Shown here in pieces: positions 42,901 through 52,544 of a stretch of DNA of 64,000 bases (position 1 is its first letter; every line of letters begins with the position of its first letter). The stretch covers positions 222,510,260 to 222,574,259 of the forward strand of contig OZ020611.1 of NCBI GenBank assembly GCA_963971575.1, in the 5' to 3' direction. The translations under genes were made by a program, and so were the position numbers. This DNA is from Liopterus haemorrhoidalis. Lineage: Eukaryota; Arthropoda; Insecta; Coleoptera; Dytiscidae. Under the pieces are notes generated by a model, which was not told the DNA's origin, searched no databases, and worked only from the letters and a program-made list of their open reading frames with translations.

Positions 42901-43243
42901 AATTGTTTGTTCCAAAAAAAAACGTAAAAACGTTGTAAGTTTCGTATGGATAGATGTGGCCATTTGACATAACTTCAGTAGCATCCTACATAATACCAAT
43001 GATATTAAAAAATGTGCGGCATTTTGTTTAATAATTTATTTTTCAGTAATTGTGTCTAATATCTAATAATATAATTGCTTTGACCTCTGATGATACTGAA
43101 TGCATCTATTAATTTAGTTACTTCATTATTTCGGTGAAATGTATTTTTCATTTTCTATGAATTTCTTGAATCAATTGAATATTTTCCTTATATTTTCTTC
43201 GAATCACACGTGTCAAGGCTAAACATTTGGTTTTATTTTTCAG

Positions 43244-43483
43244 GCTCCTTAAATTTCATGCCCCGTACAATGCGCCTAATACGTCATGAAGGTGCAGAGT
43301 TTCGTCACGCGTATGTGACGACTCCGATGTGTTGTCCGTCGCGATCATCCCTGCTGACGGGGATGTATGTGCATAACCATCATGTGTTCACGAATAATGA
43401 CAACTGCTCCAGTACACAGTGGCAGGCGACACATGAAACCAGATCTTTTGCCACTTATCTATCTAATGCTGGATACAGAACAG
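43244..43483 (+). CDS. Sulf1: Sulf1 heparan-sulfate 6-O-endosulfatase, coding exon 2
   Basis: Bounded by TTTTTCAG|GC and ACAG|GTAGGT; 240 nt, phase 1 at both ends. It encodes residues 66-145 after joining to exon 1: [20 protein letters not shown], then [40 protein letters not shown] and [20 protein letters not shown] contains the sulfatase C-x-P-S-R signature; Cys95 is the residue converted to formylglycine, the catalytic nucleophile, and Arg99 stabilises it. The '[20 protein letters not shown]' run is characteristic of Sulf rather than lysosomal sulfatases. The next exon should begin with a GxFGKYLN-type segment; I did not find one to the right, so the model is 3'-incomplete. Confidence 0.93.
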
Positions 43484-43615
43484 GTAGGTTATTTTAAATA
43501 TTTATTTGTGGATTATTTGGATTAGATGGATTATTGATTTGAAACCACAACAGTATTTAAAATATATTTTGTACTATAATGAAGTGACGGCTCGTAGACA
43601 CCACTTTTAAAAAAA

Positions 43616-44674
43616 TTATGTGAAGTTTGAACTTTCACACATTTCAGGGTTTCACAGGTATTTAGTAAGTGAATGATGATTATTTGAAATGCCAAAACAA
43701 ATTTTATGTTAAAATATTTTTGTATTAATTTTAATTCGAATGCCTAATACCATTAGTTGGGTTTCTAAATATTTGCAGTATTTTTTTTTAAATAGCAAGG
43801 TTCATTAATATTTTGAAAATTGCGCCTACGGCTTCCATTGGTTGTTTAAGTCATAAACTCCGCCACTCTGATTTCGTATACATTCAAACATAGAATTAAA
43901 TTATAATTTCAACACTTCCCACTGGTTAATAAATTTTTCGCTTTTAAAAATTAAATGCAACATTTGCCAAAATATAACTAGAATTTTGACAAAATAATTT
44001 AAATAAAATAGAAATGTAAAAAAAAACAGAAAAAATAAAAATTGACCGGATTCGAACACTAGTTTCTTAAAGTAGTTTCAACTCACGAAGCGGTAACGTT
44101 ACCACTGTACTACGCAGGTTCACTCGTTTACTACGTTAAATAGCGGATTAAATATTTTACATATTTTAGTTAAAAACACAAAAAATGCGTTATTTTCCGA
44201 AAACATAATCTGATCAAAAATTCCTGTTGTACTATTCCGGTTCACATCAATGTACATTACTTAGAATTTTTTCAGATTTTTAGTTTAAACCATCTGGACT
44301 ACAGGGTGTGGGACAAAATATTTTTTGCTCAATTTTGTCAAAAATTGCCTCAAAATAATTTATTTTGCAAAAATAAAATTTTGATCGTTAATCCACGTAC
44401 CAAGGGATTTCATTTGATACCCTACACAGAATTGTAAAAAAATATATATTTTTTTTTTTCGATGAGCATATATTTGTTAATATTTTTTGGGGGATATGTT
44501 TTTTAGATGTTTTAGTATTTTTTCTATGTGCGGGTCAAAGAGTTGTATAAGCATGCCAAATTTCAACTCTCTATATTTAGCCGTTTGGCTACAATTTTTA
44601 CCGGACAGACAGACAGACAGACGACAAAAGGACGGTATAAGGGTTTTTTGGTCATACCTACAAAACCCTAAAAA
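43616..44674 (+). repeat. HINE-A repeat, complete copy (array unit 1)
   Basis: Best type copy. Head TTATGTGAAGTTTGAACTTT, 5' subterminal repeat CAGGGTTTCACAGGTATTTA (43648), tRNA-like block 44045-44120, TCTGATCAAAAATTCCTGTT, GTTTAAACCATCTGGACTAC, CATGCCAAATTTCAACTCTC, then a short GACA microsatellite (44606-44623), and the 3' end AAGGGTTTTTTGGTCATACC and TACAAAACCCTAAAAA. AGGGTTTT/AAAACCCT forms the terminal hairpin. It is followed directly by the head of the next unit. It probably lies in Sulf1 intron 2. Confidence 0.82.
44045..44120 (-). repeat. tRNA-like block inside HINE-A
   Basis: Minus strand: CCTGCGTAGTACAGTGGTAA (A-box region) and, ~45 bases later, GTGTTCGAATCCGGTC (B-box region), which together look like the 5' and TψC parts of a tRNA. 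The acceptor arms do not pair and the sequence is mid-element. It is a tRNA relic, not a gene. Confidence 0.55.
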
Positions 44675-45869
44675 TTTAAGTAAAGTGTAAATTTTCACAC
44701 ATTTCTGGATGTCTCGGTATATTTATCACATCAAAATCAACAGTTTTTTTGATAATCATTTTATTCGTTATTTGAGAACTAAGAGCTTCCATATAATTTT
44801 TTTAAACAAAATTTAAATAATTTGCCAAATATCCCAGTGTTTTTTTTTTCTGCATTTGCTTCGTATTCAACTCTTCATAAGATTAATAAGAAATATTTTA
44901 CAGTGCAGAGTGTAGTGTGGAGTGGTGTGAGTAACTCAGTTCGCAACTATAAAAAAAATATATTGTTTTTTAATATTTTTAATTCCAAAAAAATACACGC
45001 ATTTTCTTAGCTATAAATACAAAAAATTCATAACATTTTTAGCCGTAATTTAACCATGAATTAAAAAAATAAGTATGTATTTCAAACACAAAAACTGCCA
45101 TATTTTTCAAAAAAACAATCTGATCAAAAATTCCTCTCGTACGTTTCCGGCTCAGATCAATATACATTACCTATAATTTTTTCAGATTGTTAGTTTAACC
45201 CTTTTTGGTAAAAACGTAGGGACAAGAACTTTCGCACATTTTTGGCTAAATTCGTATTCAAAGAAACGAATTTCAAAAAACTATCTATCGTTCCGTAATC
45301 TCCGTTTTAAAAGCTCTCTTTTGATACCATACAATAAATTTTTTAAAAATATTTTTTTTTAACAATTACAGAAAAATCGACATTTTTCGAAAAATTTATC
45401 TGATCATTGAAATTCCTCTGAATTCTGTTGAACTATTTTGGTTCCCATCAATGTTCATTACGGAGATTTTTTTTAGATTTTTAGATCAGTCCCTTTAGGA
45501 GATAGGGTGGGGATCAAAAGTTTCTTGACACATTTTTGGAAAAAATCCAATAAAAATAATTGATTTTTCAAAAATAAAAATTTGTTTGTTGATCCACGCA
45601 TTACGAAGTTTCATTTGTATGCCACTAATATTTTTAAAAAATATATTTTTTTATTAAATACATATTTGTTTATATTTATCCCGCGCTGTATTTGTTTGAA
45701 CTCTCTGTTGTTTTCCTATATGTGAGTTAAAAAGTTGTACACGTATGCCAAATTTCAACTTTCTATGTTCAGCCGTTTGACTACAATTTCTACCGTACAG
45801 ACAGGTAGACAAACACATGAATGACGTTATAAGGGTTTTTTGGTGGTCATACCTACAAAACCCTAAAAA
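44675..45869 (+). repeat. HINE-A repeat, complete copy (array unit 2)
   Basis: Begins immediately after unit 1 with TTTAAGTAAAGTGTAAATTT and ends GGTGGTCATACCTACAAAAC and CCTAAAAA. It is the variant subtype with AGAACTAAGAGCTTCCATAT instead of the tRNA-like block, and matches 37.4 and 53.4 kb most closely. Its microsatellite is only CAGACAGGTAGACAAACACA. Confidence 0.78.
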
Positions 45870-45926
45870 TTGATGAGAAGTGTGCATTTTCACACTTTTC
45901 AGGGTTTTGTCTGTATTTAGTGAGTG
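45870..45926 (+). repeat. HINE-A head fragment (array unit 3)
   Basis: TTGATGAGAAGTGTGCATTT and CAGGGTTTTGTCTGTATTTA directly follow unit 2, a second head-to-tail junction; the rest is missing. Confidence 0.72.
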
Positions 45927-46350
45927 TAAGAGGCTATCGATACTAGTAAGGTATCAATACTTTTCTTTCAATACAAGTATTTAAGTACTCGATACTTTTC
46001 GTATCGATATCTTTGATCGATATTTACTTATTATTTATTTATCGCACTTTCGTGTCAATGTAGCTAATTTAACAGTCTCGGGCAATGTCCCAGCGTATTC
46101 TTACGAAGAATATAAAACTAGGGTATCCGATATGGTGTAATGGACGCAAGGGTAATTTATACAGAAATATAGCCAGTGTCTGGGACAAAAAAGTTGCGTG
46201 CCCGGAAATTGGGAGCGCTGCTGTTTGAACAATCGCAAACTGAAAAACTTAAATTAAACTTATTTAATATAGTACCTATTTGATACCCACGGGGCGGGGA
46301 TCACAAAAAACAAGGACTCAAGAAACATGTTTTATGTTTGTCTTGTAATT
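45927..46350. other. Unclassified AT-rich DNA
   Basis: 45955-46025 has repeated GTATCGATA/CGATAC words of a decayed MITE-like palindrome. No gene. Confidence 0.4.
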
Positions 46351-46480
46351 GAATTTGAGCCCACTTAAAAATAAAAAATTGATTCTGAACCCCCGTATGA
46401 AAAAATGTTGGCTCTTGAGCACCATTAAGAAGAAAATTTTGGTTTCTAAGCCCCCCCCCCAAGAAATAATTCAGAGTGCG
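46351..46480. repeat. 30-31-bp minisatellite, ~4 units
   Basis: Units starting GAGCCCACTTAAAAATAAAA, GAACCCCCGTATGAAAAAAT, GAGCACCATTAAGAAGAAAA and AAGCCCCCCCCCCAAGAAAT are spaced 30-31 bp. On the minus strand they read as a ~10-residue G-A/V-Q-x-x-x-F-F-x-x repeat, which I think is a by-product of the unit length. Confidence 0.7.
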
Positions 46481-46544
46481 CACCTGAAGCGAATTATAGT
46501 AAATTAATTAATAAACTAGTGGAGTATGGCATCCATTGATCATT

Positions 46545-46785
46545 ACTGCGGTGGATTATTTCTTTTATCAAGAATAGATCACAAATTGTTGTAAGTAATA
46601 GATTACATTCTCGCAAATTTTTTGAGACGTCAGATGTTCCTCAGGGTCCTCATTTAGGGCCTCTCTTATACTGTCTAAACCTGAGAAATGATGTTTATAA
46701 TTGTTTTAAGTATTAACATTTTTTATTTGCAGACGATCTAAAGTTTTATATAAAAATTGAATACCGAAATGATTATATATGCATA
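46545..46785 (+). pseudogene. Non-LTR retrotransposon reverse-transcriptase fragment
   Basis: Frames read WIISFIKNRSQIVVSNRLHS then DVPQGPHLGPLLYCLNL (SGVPQGS-LGPLLF block, RT motif 4) and, after a frame change, FADDLKFY (the catalytic F/YADD motif 5). This order and spacing is that of Jockey/CR1-type LINEs. Only the palm core remains; no endonuclease or ORF1 is near. Confidence 0.72.
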
Positions 46786-47736
46786 AAGTATTACATTTAT
46801 AGTCATCCATCACATCTTGGTTTTCAGATATTTAAACGTACAAATTCTCTCAAAAAGGGATTTGGTCATTTACCTTCAAAATTGCACATTTTCTGTACTA
46901 TGTCTATTTTTAATTATTTCTAAAATCTACAGAACTGTAACTTTTGAAATCTGCAATACTGTTTTGCATTAAAACTATTTTAACAGTATCTCTACAAATA
47001 GTTCTATTTGTTAGAGAAACCATTTTACTTTAAATATTTGAATTATCTCGTACAATAATAGACCAATCCAATAAAACTAGATCAGAAATAAAATAAAACA
47101 GTATAGCTAATAATACACAATGAAACTTCATCCGGCAATCAGCATCCTAATGGTAGGTCAGTTATTTGAATCTGAAGTCAATAATGAAACTCTGTTATTG
47201 TTAGTTTTGATGAATGTGCTATTTAAAAGTATAAACGCGACCGTAATATCCAATCATGACCTGCTAGATATGCAGAAATGTATTGGAATCATATTCAGGA
47301 ATGTATTTAATCTGCAGATCATTCTGATTGAGATTTACAATGCAAATTGTTAGATATAGTGGCTATTACATCGTGGAATATAAATCTTAGATATTATGCA
47401 CTTGGGAATTATCGACTTCGGATTTTCTAAGCTAGATTATATAATTGTTCCTAGTCAGGCTCTATCAAGTTCCAACTTTAAAATCACTCTCTCATTGTTT
47501 TTCATTAAATATATTTTACTCTAATAACACTATGCAACACTAAAAAAATCACCAATATTCCAAGTAAGCAAAAAAAAAAAACAAATTTAAATTTAGATAT
47601 CACGTCTCAAAACATAGATAAGTAAAATCTTAATTTGTTTATTCTTGATAAAACGTGTTTGAGCCTATTCATAAAAATATATCCTTGCTGTGTACAAAAG
47701 TCATCAAAACATTTAAATTAGTTATAAATCTACAAA
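46786..47736. other. Unclassified AT-rich DNA
   Basis: May be the downstream continuation of the LINE (a 77-codon frame at 47120-47353 has no recognised motif). Confidence 0.3.
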
Positions 47737-48330
47737 ATGCCGCGCGTTTGTGTTAATTCTCCAAACTTATTTTGTTATGTTTGTGGTCAATTTACTCCTA
47801 AAAGTGAAAAAAAGCCAATTTCTCCATTGCTTGAGAAGTGTTATCAAGCTTATTTTAAGAGTGTAATTAAAAATCAAGACAAATCATGGATGCCCCAAGT
47901 GTGTTGTTTAAAATGTTATAAATATTTGACGGGTTGGTACAATGGTACTATAAAAGTGATGCCTTTTGGTGTACCAATACAGTGGCGTGAACCCAAGAAC
48001 CACATAGACGACTGTTATTTCTGTTTGACAAATGTGAAGGGTTTTTTTTCTAAAAAATCAAAACATTCAGTGAAATATGCCAATGTACCATCAGTATCAA
48101 TGCCGCTACCCCATTCTCCAGACATTCCAGTACCAAAACGATTTTCAAGTTCATCAAGTTCATCGAGTTCTATGGAAGAAGATAACGTTCCCGGCCCTTC
48201 TAATGATGAGGTATTTCAAGATCCAACTACTATTACAGAACCACATTTGATTAGTCAATCAGAACTAAACGAACTTATCAGCGATTTAGATTTGACCAAA
48301 GAAACATCAGAAATATTAGGATCCAGATAA
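47737..48330 (+). CDS. Cysteine-rich protein of an arthropod transposon-associated family, C-terminally truncated
   Basis: A 197-codon intact frame with start MPRVCVNSPNLFCYVCGQFT. Cys pairs CYVCG (14-17), VCCLKCYKY (about 53-58) and DCYFCLTNVKGF (about 92-95) suggest two zinc-binding units; W-R-E-P-K-x-H precedes the last. A linker with PLPHSPDIPVP, a nine-Ser run and an acidic MEEDNVPGPSNDE stretch follows, then LISQSELNELISDLDLTKET and EILGSR, stop. From memory of the family, longer relatives continue after 'ILGSRL' into a several-hundred-residue domain; here the frame ends exactly there and the following 90 bases are unrelated in all frames. Function unknown. It may be a recently broken copy. 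Confidence 0.6.
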   Translation: MPRVCVNSPNLFCYVCGQFTPKSEKKPISPLLEKCYQAYFKSVIKNQDKSWMPQVCCLKCYKYLTGWYNGTIKVMPFGVPIQWREPKNHIDDCYFCLTNVKGFFSKKSKHSVKYANVPSVSMPLPHSPDIPVPKRFSSSSSSSSSMEEDNVPGPSNDEVFQDPTTITEPHLISQSELNELISDLDLTKETSEILGSR

Positions 48331-48672
48331 AACAGTGAAATCTTTTACAGACTGGTAGATGGGAACCAGCCATGCTTGCAGACTACTGTTGATGCCTTCA
48401 GAGGGATACCGCGATAACTGACTACAAGAGGAAAGCCAATCGCACAAAAAAATATAAGTTTTTTAATAAAAAATAAAGTTTTGTGTCGCTTATTTATATA
48501 ATTTTAAAAAAATCAATAAATGCTTTTCTCTATGGAACCTGACGTGATGTGACAATTTTATTTATAAACCTCAATTGATTTTAACGTGGGGAATCATAAT
48601 TACATACTGTAAACCCAGTGAAAAAAAAAAATTATTTAATTTGTTGCATAGTGTAATTAATGTATAATAGAC
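48331..48672. other. AT-rich spacer
   Basis: Contains AATAAA (48470) which could act as a polyadenylation signal for the preceding ORF. No gene. Confidence 0.35.
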
Positions 48673-48971
48673 CAGTGGTGTCAACATTTTCCCATAGTGC
48701 GGCTATATTTAATTCCATATATGTTTCACGGGCCGGATTGAATGGGTCAGATATTTAAAAATCACTGGAGGTAGAAATTCCGAAAATCACTTGAGAACGG
48801 TGGGAAAAAATCCTAGAATCGATTGACGGCGGGAGGAAAAGTGAAATTCCAAAAATTACTTGAGAACTTGGGTGAGTACATATATCTAAAAATCACTTGA
48901 GAACGAAAGGGCCATTTGAAACTTATTGTCGGACCGAAATTGGCCCGCGGGCCGTAGGTAGGACACCACTG
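48673..48971. mobile_element. hAT-like MITE
   Basis: Ends CAGTGGTGTCAACATTTTCC and, inverted, CAGTGGTGTCCTACCTACGG. Flanks TAATAGAC and CACTAGAC match in 6 of 8 bases, as expected for an aged 8-bp duplication. The interior has three imperfect units around ATCACTTGAGAACGG (48763, 48787, 48850, 48890). A fragment of the same family lies at 29692. Confidence 0.7.
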
Positions 48972-49214
48972 CACTAGACTATTCAAAAATCACCGGCAAA
49001 TAATGTGATAATGTGATGCTCGACTCGACATCAATTTACGACACAGTAAAATTTACACCACTTTGAGCATTTTTAAACGCAAGTTTATACAAAAACTAAT
49101 TCGAATTTATCTGTATGATTCATGAGCCAAATTTGCGACGGTCCTACCTCGAGCTGGTTCTCCTCCAGTTTCGACTTCGGTCGCAATGACGCTTACTTTT
49201 TTTTCTTTGTAAAT

Positions 49215-49225
49215 TTCGGGCGCCA
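49215..49225 (-). other. Primer-binding site next to the LTR
   Basis: Minus strand TGGCGCCCGAA, 6 nt inside the LTR end. This equals the first 11 nt of the tRNA-Lys-type primer-binding sites of many retroelements. It fixes the LTR as a 5' LTR in minus orientation. Confidence 0.6.
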
Positions 49226-49231
49226 ACCGAT

Positions 49232-49659
49232 TGCTCGGATTTCTTCAGTGGAGCGAGGTCGGGGTTTCATACGCACACACACTATCGTAGGCACACAATA
49301 AAAATACTTATATACAGTTTACCCGGTTTTATTATTTCCCTTAAAATTACAGAGTTGGTTCTACAATGTATATAACTCCCCTGCCGGGGCCCGTACGGAC
49401 CTGTAGTAGCCCTGCTGCTGTCTTCCGAACTCCTGAGCCGCGTGTCGGGGTATTCGGGGGGCTGACGGGTTCCAAGGGGTCGGGGACCAAAAGTCGAGGG
49501 GAACCGAGCGAAAAAAGAAACCAGAAAAAAATTTCAGTGGACGGGACACAGACTATAGACGGCTGGGCACACCCCCAAGTGCGCCTAAGTACGTCCGTAC
49601 TCAACGGAGGGCAAAATACTAGGTTCTAGTGAACAGGACGGTTCGCAGACACTAGGACA
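49232..49659 (-). mobile_element. Long terminal repeat (5' LTR) of an LTR retrotransposon
   Basis: Reads TGTCCTAGTGTC... to ...CCGAGCA on the minus strand (TG...CA ends), 428 bp, much more GC-rich than its surroundings. A primer-binding site follows directly. Downstream in minus sense only ~240 bases (to about 48975) remain before a MITE, and no gag or pol is seen, so the element is truncated. A second copy of the outer ~90 bp is at 51213-51302. An AATAAA-like TTTATT lies on the minus strand near 49300. Confidence 0.65.
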
Positions 49660-49700
49660 CAGAATTTTTCCCAAACAAAACAAAAAAATATTAAAAAATA

Positions 49701-51200
49701 TGTATATGAGTCATTCTTTTTCATCGAGAGACCCCATGCTGTCCAAAAATATATTAGTCTATGAAAGGTCTACCACGGCTCATTCGATGCTTATTGTAGT
49801 CTAGTTTCGAAATCCGAGTGGCTCTTTTACGGAAACATCGTAACTTATCAAATATGGCCACCAATCCCACGTGACCTCTACCTTTTCTTCGATAAATCGA
49901 TTATAAAGTCAACACAATCGAGTCAATTTGGGTGTCAAACCCCTGAAAATGTTACCTAAGGGTAGTTGAGGCGGCTGTTAATGAATCCAGGGTCAAATTT
50001 AGAAAATTCAATTTGGCGGATGCAATATGGCGGCCGAAACCACGTGCCAAGTGAAGATTTTTTAAAAAATGATTTGATTTCAATATAATATAATGCCTGG
50101 GGGTTTATGGGGTCACTGATGAAGAATTCAGGGTGCAATTCAGAAAATTAAATATGGCGGATCCAATAAAGCGGATTCAATATGGCGGCCAAAACCACTT
50201 GATGAAAAGAGATTTTCAAAAAATCACTTGATTTTGTCCTTATTTAATACCTGGAGGTTTATGGGGTTTCTGATGATAAATCCAGGGTTCATGTGAGAAA
50301 ATTCAATATGGCGGCCAAAATCACTTGACAATCGGAGATTTTTAAAAAATCACTTGACTTCAAACTAATTTGGTACCTAAGGGTTTATGAGATCGTTCAT
50401 GATAAGTCCAGGATCGAACCCTGTATTTTCTCAAAGTTTTTTCAGAAATCTTCCCTTATTAAGTTAAATAGAGTCGATACAGAAAAATTAAATTAAACAA
50501 TCCACCTAAACACAACTAGAATTTCTGTGTCCGTAACACTGTTTCTAAATCTAACATCAAATTTTTTTATAATTTTTATTTTTTTTATTTATTTTTTTTT
50601 TTCAATTTTTTTTTTATTTGTTGAACTATAAAAATTAACTATTTTGACTTATATTTACACTATTCAAACTATAATTTCTCAAATTTTTTCCAGAAATCTT
50701 TTTTTGGCCGCCATATTGAATCCGGTTTATTGGATCCGCCATATTTAATTTTCTGAATTGCACCCTGAATTCATCATCAGTGACCCCATAAACCCCCGGG
50801 CATTATATTATATTGAAATCAAATCATTTTTTAAAAAATCTTCACTTGGCACGTGGTTTCGGCCGCCATATTGCATCCGCCATATTGAATTTTCTAAATT
50901 TGACCCTGGATTCATTAACAGCCGACTCAACTACCTTTAGGTAACATTTTCAGGGGTTTGACACCCAAATTGACTCGATTGTGTTGACTTTATAATCGAT
51001 TTATCGAAGAAAAGGTAGAGGTCACGTGGGATTGGTGGCCATATTTGATAAGTTACGATGTTTCCGTAAAAGAGCCACTCGGATTTCGAAACTAGACTAC
51101 AATAAGCATCGAATGAGCCCTGGTAGACCTTTCATAGACTAATTTATTTTTGGACAGCATGGGGTCTCTCGATGAAAAAGAATGACTCATATATATATAT
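49701..51200. repeat. 1.5-kb fold-back (long inverted repeat)
   Basis: 49701-50215 is repeated as complement at about 50700-51198 with high identity (for example ATGAGTCATTCTTTTTCATC at 49705 and its complement at 51171-51190; GGTAGAGGTCACGTGGGATT at 51015 and its complement at 49862-49881). The loop, ~490 bp, holds further diverged units with AATATGGCGGCC and ACCACTTGATGAAAAG. Because of the symmetry the same 60-codon frame appears on both strands (50138-49956 and 50758-50940); it is not evidence for a gene. Confidence 0.9.
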
Positions 51201-51212
51201 ATATATTTGAAC

Positions 51213-51302
51213 CTAAGGACGTCCGTACTCAACGGAGGGCAAAAATACTATGTTCCAGTGAACAGAACAGTTCGCAGTAACTAGGCCACAGCATTTTTCC
51301 GG
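51213..51302 (-). repeat. Partial LTR copy flanking the fold-back
   Basis: CCTAAGGACGTCCGTACTCA, ACGGAGGGCAAAAATACTAT and CAGTTCGCAGTAACTAGGCC match 49588-49664 in the same orientation at roughly 88% identity. It contains only the outer end of the LTR. Confidence 0.8.
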
Positions 51303-52435
51303 CACATCACTAGTTTTATTACACGTAATAAGGGCAGAACTTAATTTTTCCGGTGAAATTTCCGGTGAAACCGGAAGTGCCTCAGAATTCTTATAGTAAC
51401 CTTTAGATGGGCCTTTTTTATCTAGTTTAACTTTTGTTCTGAAGATTTTTTGTATCTTTACAAATAAAGGAGATTTTCGGGGTGCCCCGTTTCAAACAAA
51501 CACCCTGTATATGTTGGCAGTCGGTAAAAATGTAACGAGCTATAGGAAGCTTTAATTTCGTCATTGTCACTGACTAATCATTACTCCTCGTATAATGGAG
51601 TAAAATGGATTAACTTCTTTACATTTTGAGTAATTCTGGACTTCTCTCTATAAGAAAGTTGAAAGCTAATAACATTGCTCAAGTCTAGTACACATCTACC
51701 TAAGAGTCACATCTAAAACTTTATTGCTAACGTCATACTAGGAAGCAAAACAATTAACTTTGCATTTTCACCTCGGATATCATGTACCTTTAACACCTGA
51801 GTCGTGCTCATGAATAAACTGATCTTAATTGCAGCTCCATAATTCGTGATCGCCGGATACAACCCAGCGTGTAACATTTGCTACAATTCAATATTTTTTT
51901 GGCCGGCAGCATCTAGCAAGTCGGCTTGTGACGAGGTGTTTGCGGGGAACTCTCGGCAAGGCCGCCGTAATTTGCGACGCTGTGTATAATGAGTGTATAT
52001 GTGTGTGTGTATGTATGTGTGAGAGTACACTCCACCTGGTCAGGTGTGCAGTGTGCTCTTTCGCTTCAGGCATCTGCATGGACGTACGAGGAATTCACTA
52101 GGTTGTATATTTAGGATGTGTTTGAACGATGAAAGACATTCGTTTGATGATTCAGAAGATGTATGATCTACAAAGATGTTAAATACGACCGAGATCTAAA
52201 TTTGTTTGATGATAATGGGAAAGTTATGCATAGTGATGTATGTCTGTATGTACTACGAGCAGTGCCGGTTTTACCTATGACCTTGACAAGCTTCAGCTTA
52301 GGGCCTCAGGTTCCAAAGGGCTTTACATTTTAGTTATGAGCCCCTTGAAATTCGGAGATGCACAAAAACGCTCCTTATAAATTGTCAGTTACAATAATAA
52401 TCAGAAATAATAAATGAATAAATTATCATTACTAC
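51303..52435. other. Unclassified sequence
   Basis: A TGTTGGCAGTCGGTAAAAA (51516) is a HINE-B 3' remnant. 51485-51512 (GCCCCGTTTCAAACAAACACC) resembles an orphan Tc1/mariner-type end. (GT)-rich stretch at 51995-52022. No gene recognised. Confidence 0.4.
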
Positions 52436-52464
52436 TCTGGTCTCAGTACTTTACTGAGACCAGA
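52436..52464. repeat. 13-bp perfect hairpin, 3-nt loop
   Basis: TCTGGTCTCAGTA, CTT, then the exact complement. Confidence 0.95.
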
Positions 52465-52544
52465 CTCTCTTACAGAAAAATGGCAGTTAAAAATAACGAA
52501 TTTGCCAACTACTGATTGTTAAAATCGTGTTTAATACGATATAA

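Larger units (their letters stand above)
41537..42944 (+). mobile_element. mariner element (family 2, copy B) in Sulf1 intron 1
   Basis: Bordered by TA (41535-41536; 42945-42946). The left end AGAGGTTTACCTTTTATGTT parallels the right end of copy A (CGAGGTGCAATAATCTTTTA TG in two parts). Without the SINE and its duplication it measures about 1.24 kb. It contains a full-length but damaged transposase in the same orientation as Sulf1. Confidence 0.83.
40582..43243 (+). other. Sulf1 intron 1 (phase 1), filled with transposons
   Basis: Donor GGTAAGT at 40581, acceptor TTTTATTTTTCAG at 43231-43243; both exons are in phase 1, which keeps the frame (G split codon). Inside lie a HINE-A 3' fragment (minus, about 40796-40910), a 400-bp MITE (41056-41455), a mariner copy (41537-42944) and a SINE within the mariner. 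All look inert and should be removed by splicing. Confidence 0.85.

Noticed and set aside
45955..46025. GTATCGATA-rich palindromic stretch as MITE
   Set aside because: No defined ends or duplication; too degenerate to call.
49956..50138. 60-codon frame, seen again with near-identical sequence on the other strand at 50758-50940
   Set aside because: It is a consequence of the fold-back inverted repeat; there is no start context, no known domain and no independent evidence for coding.
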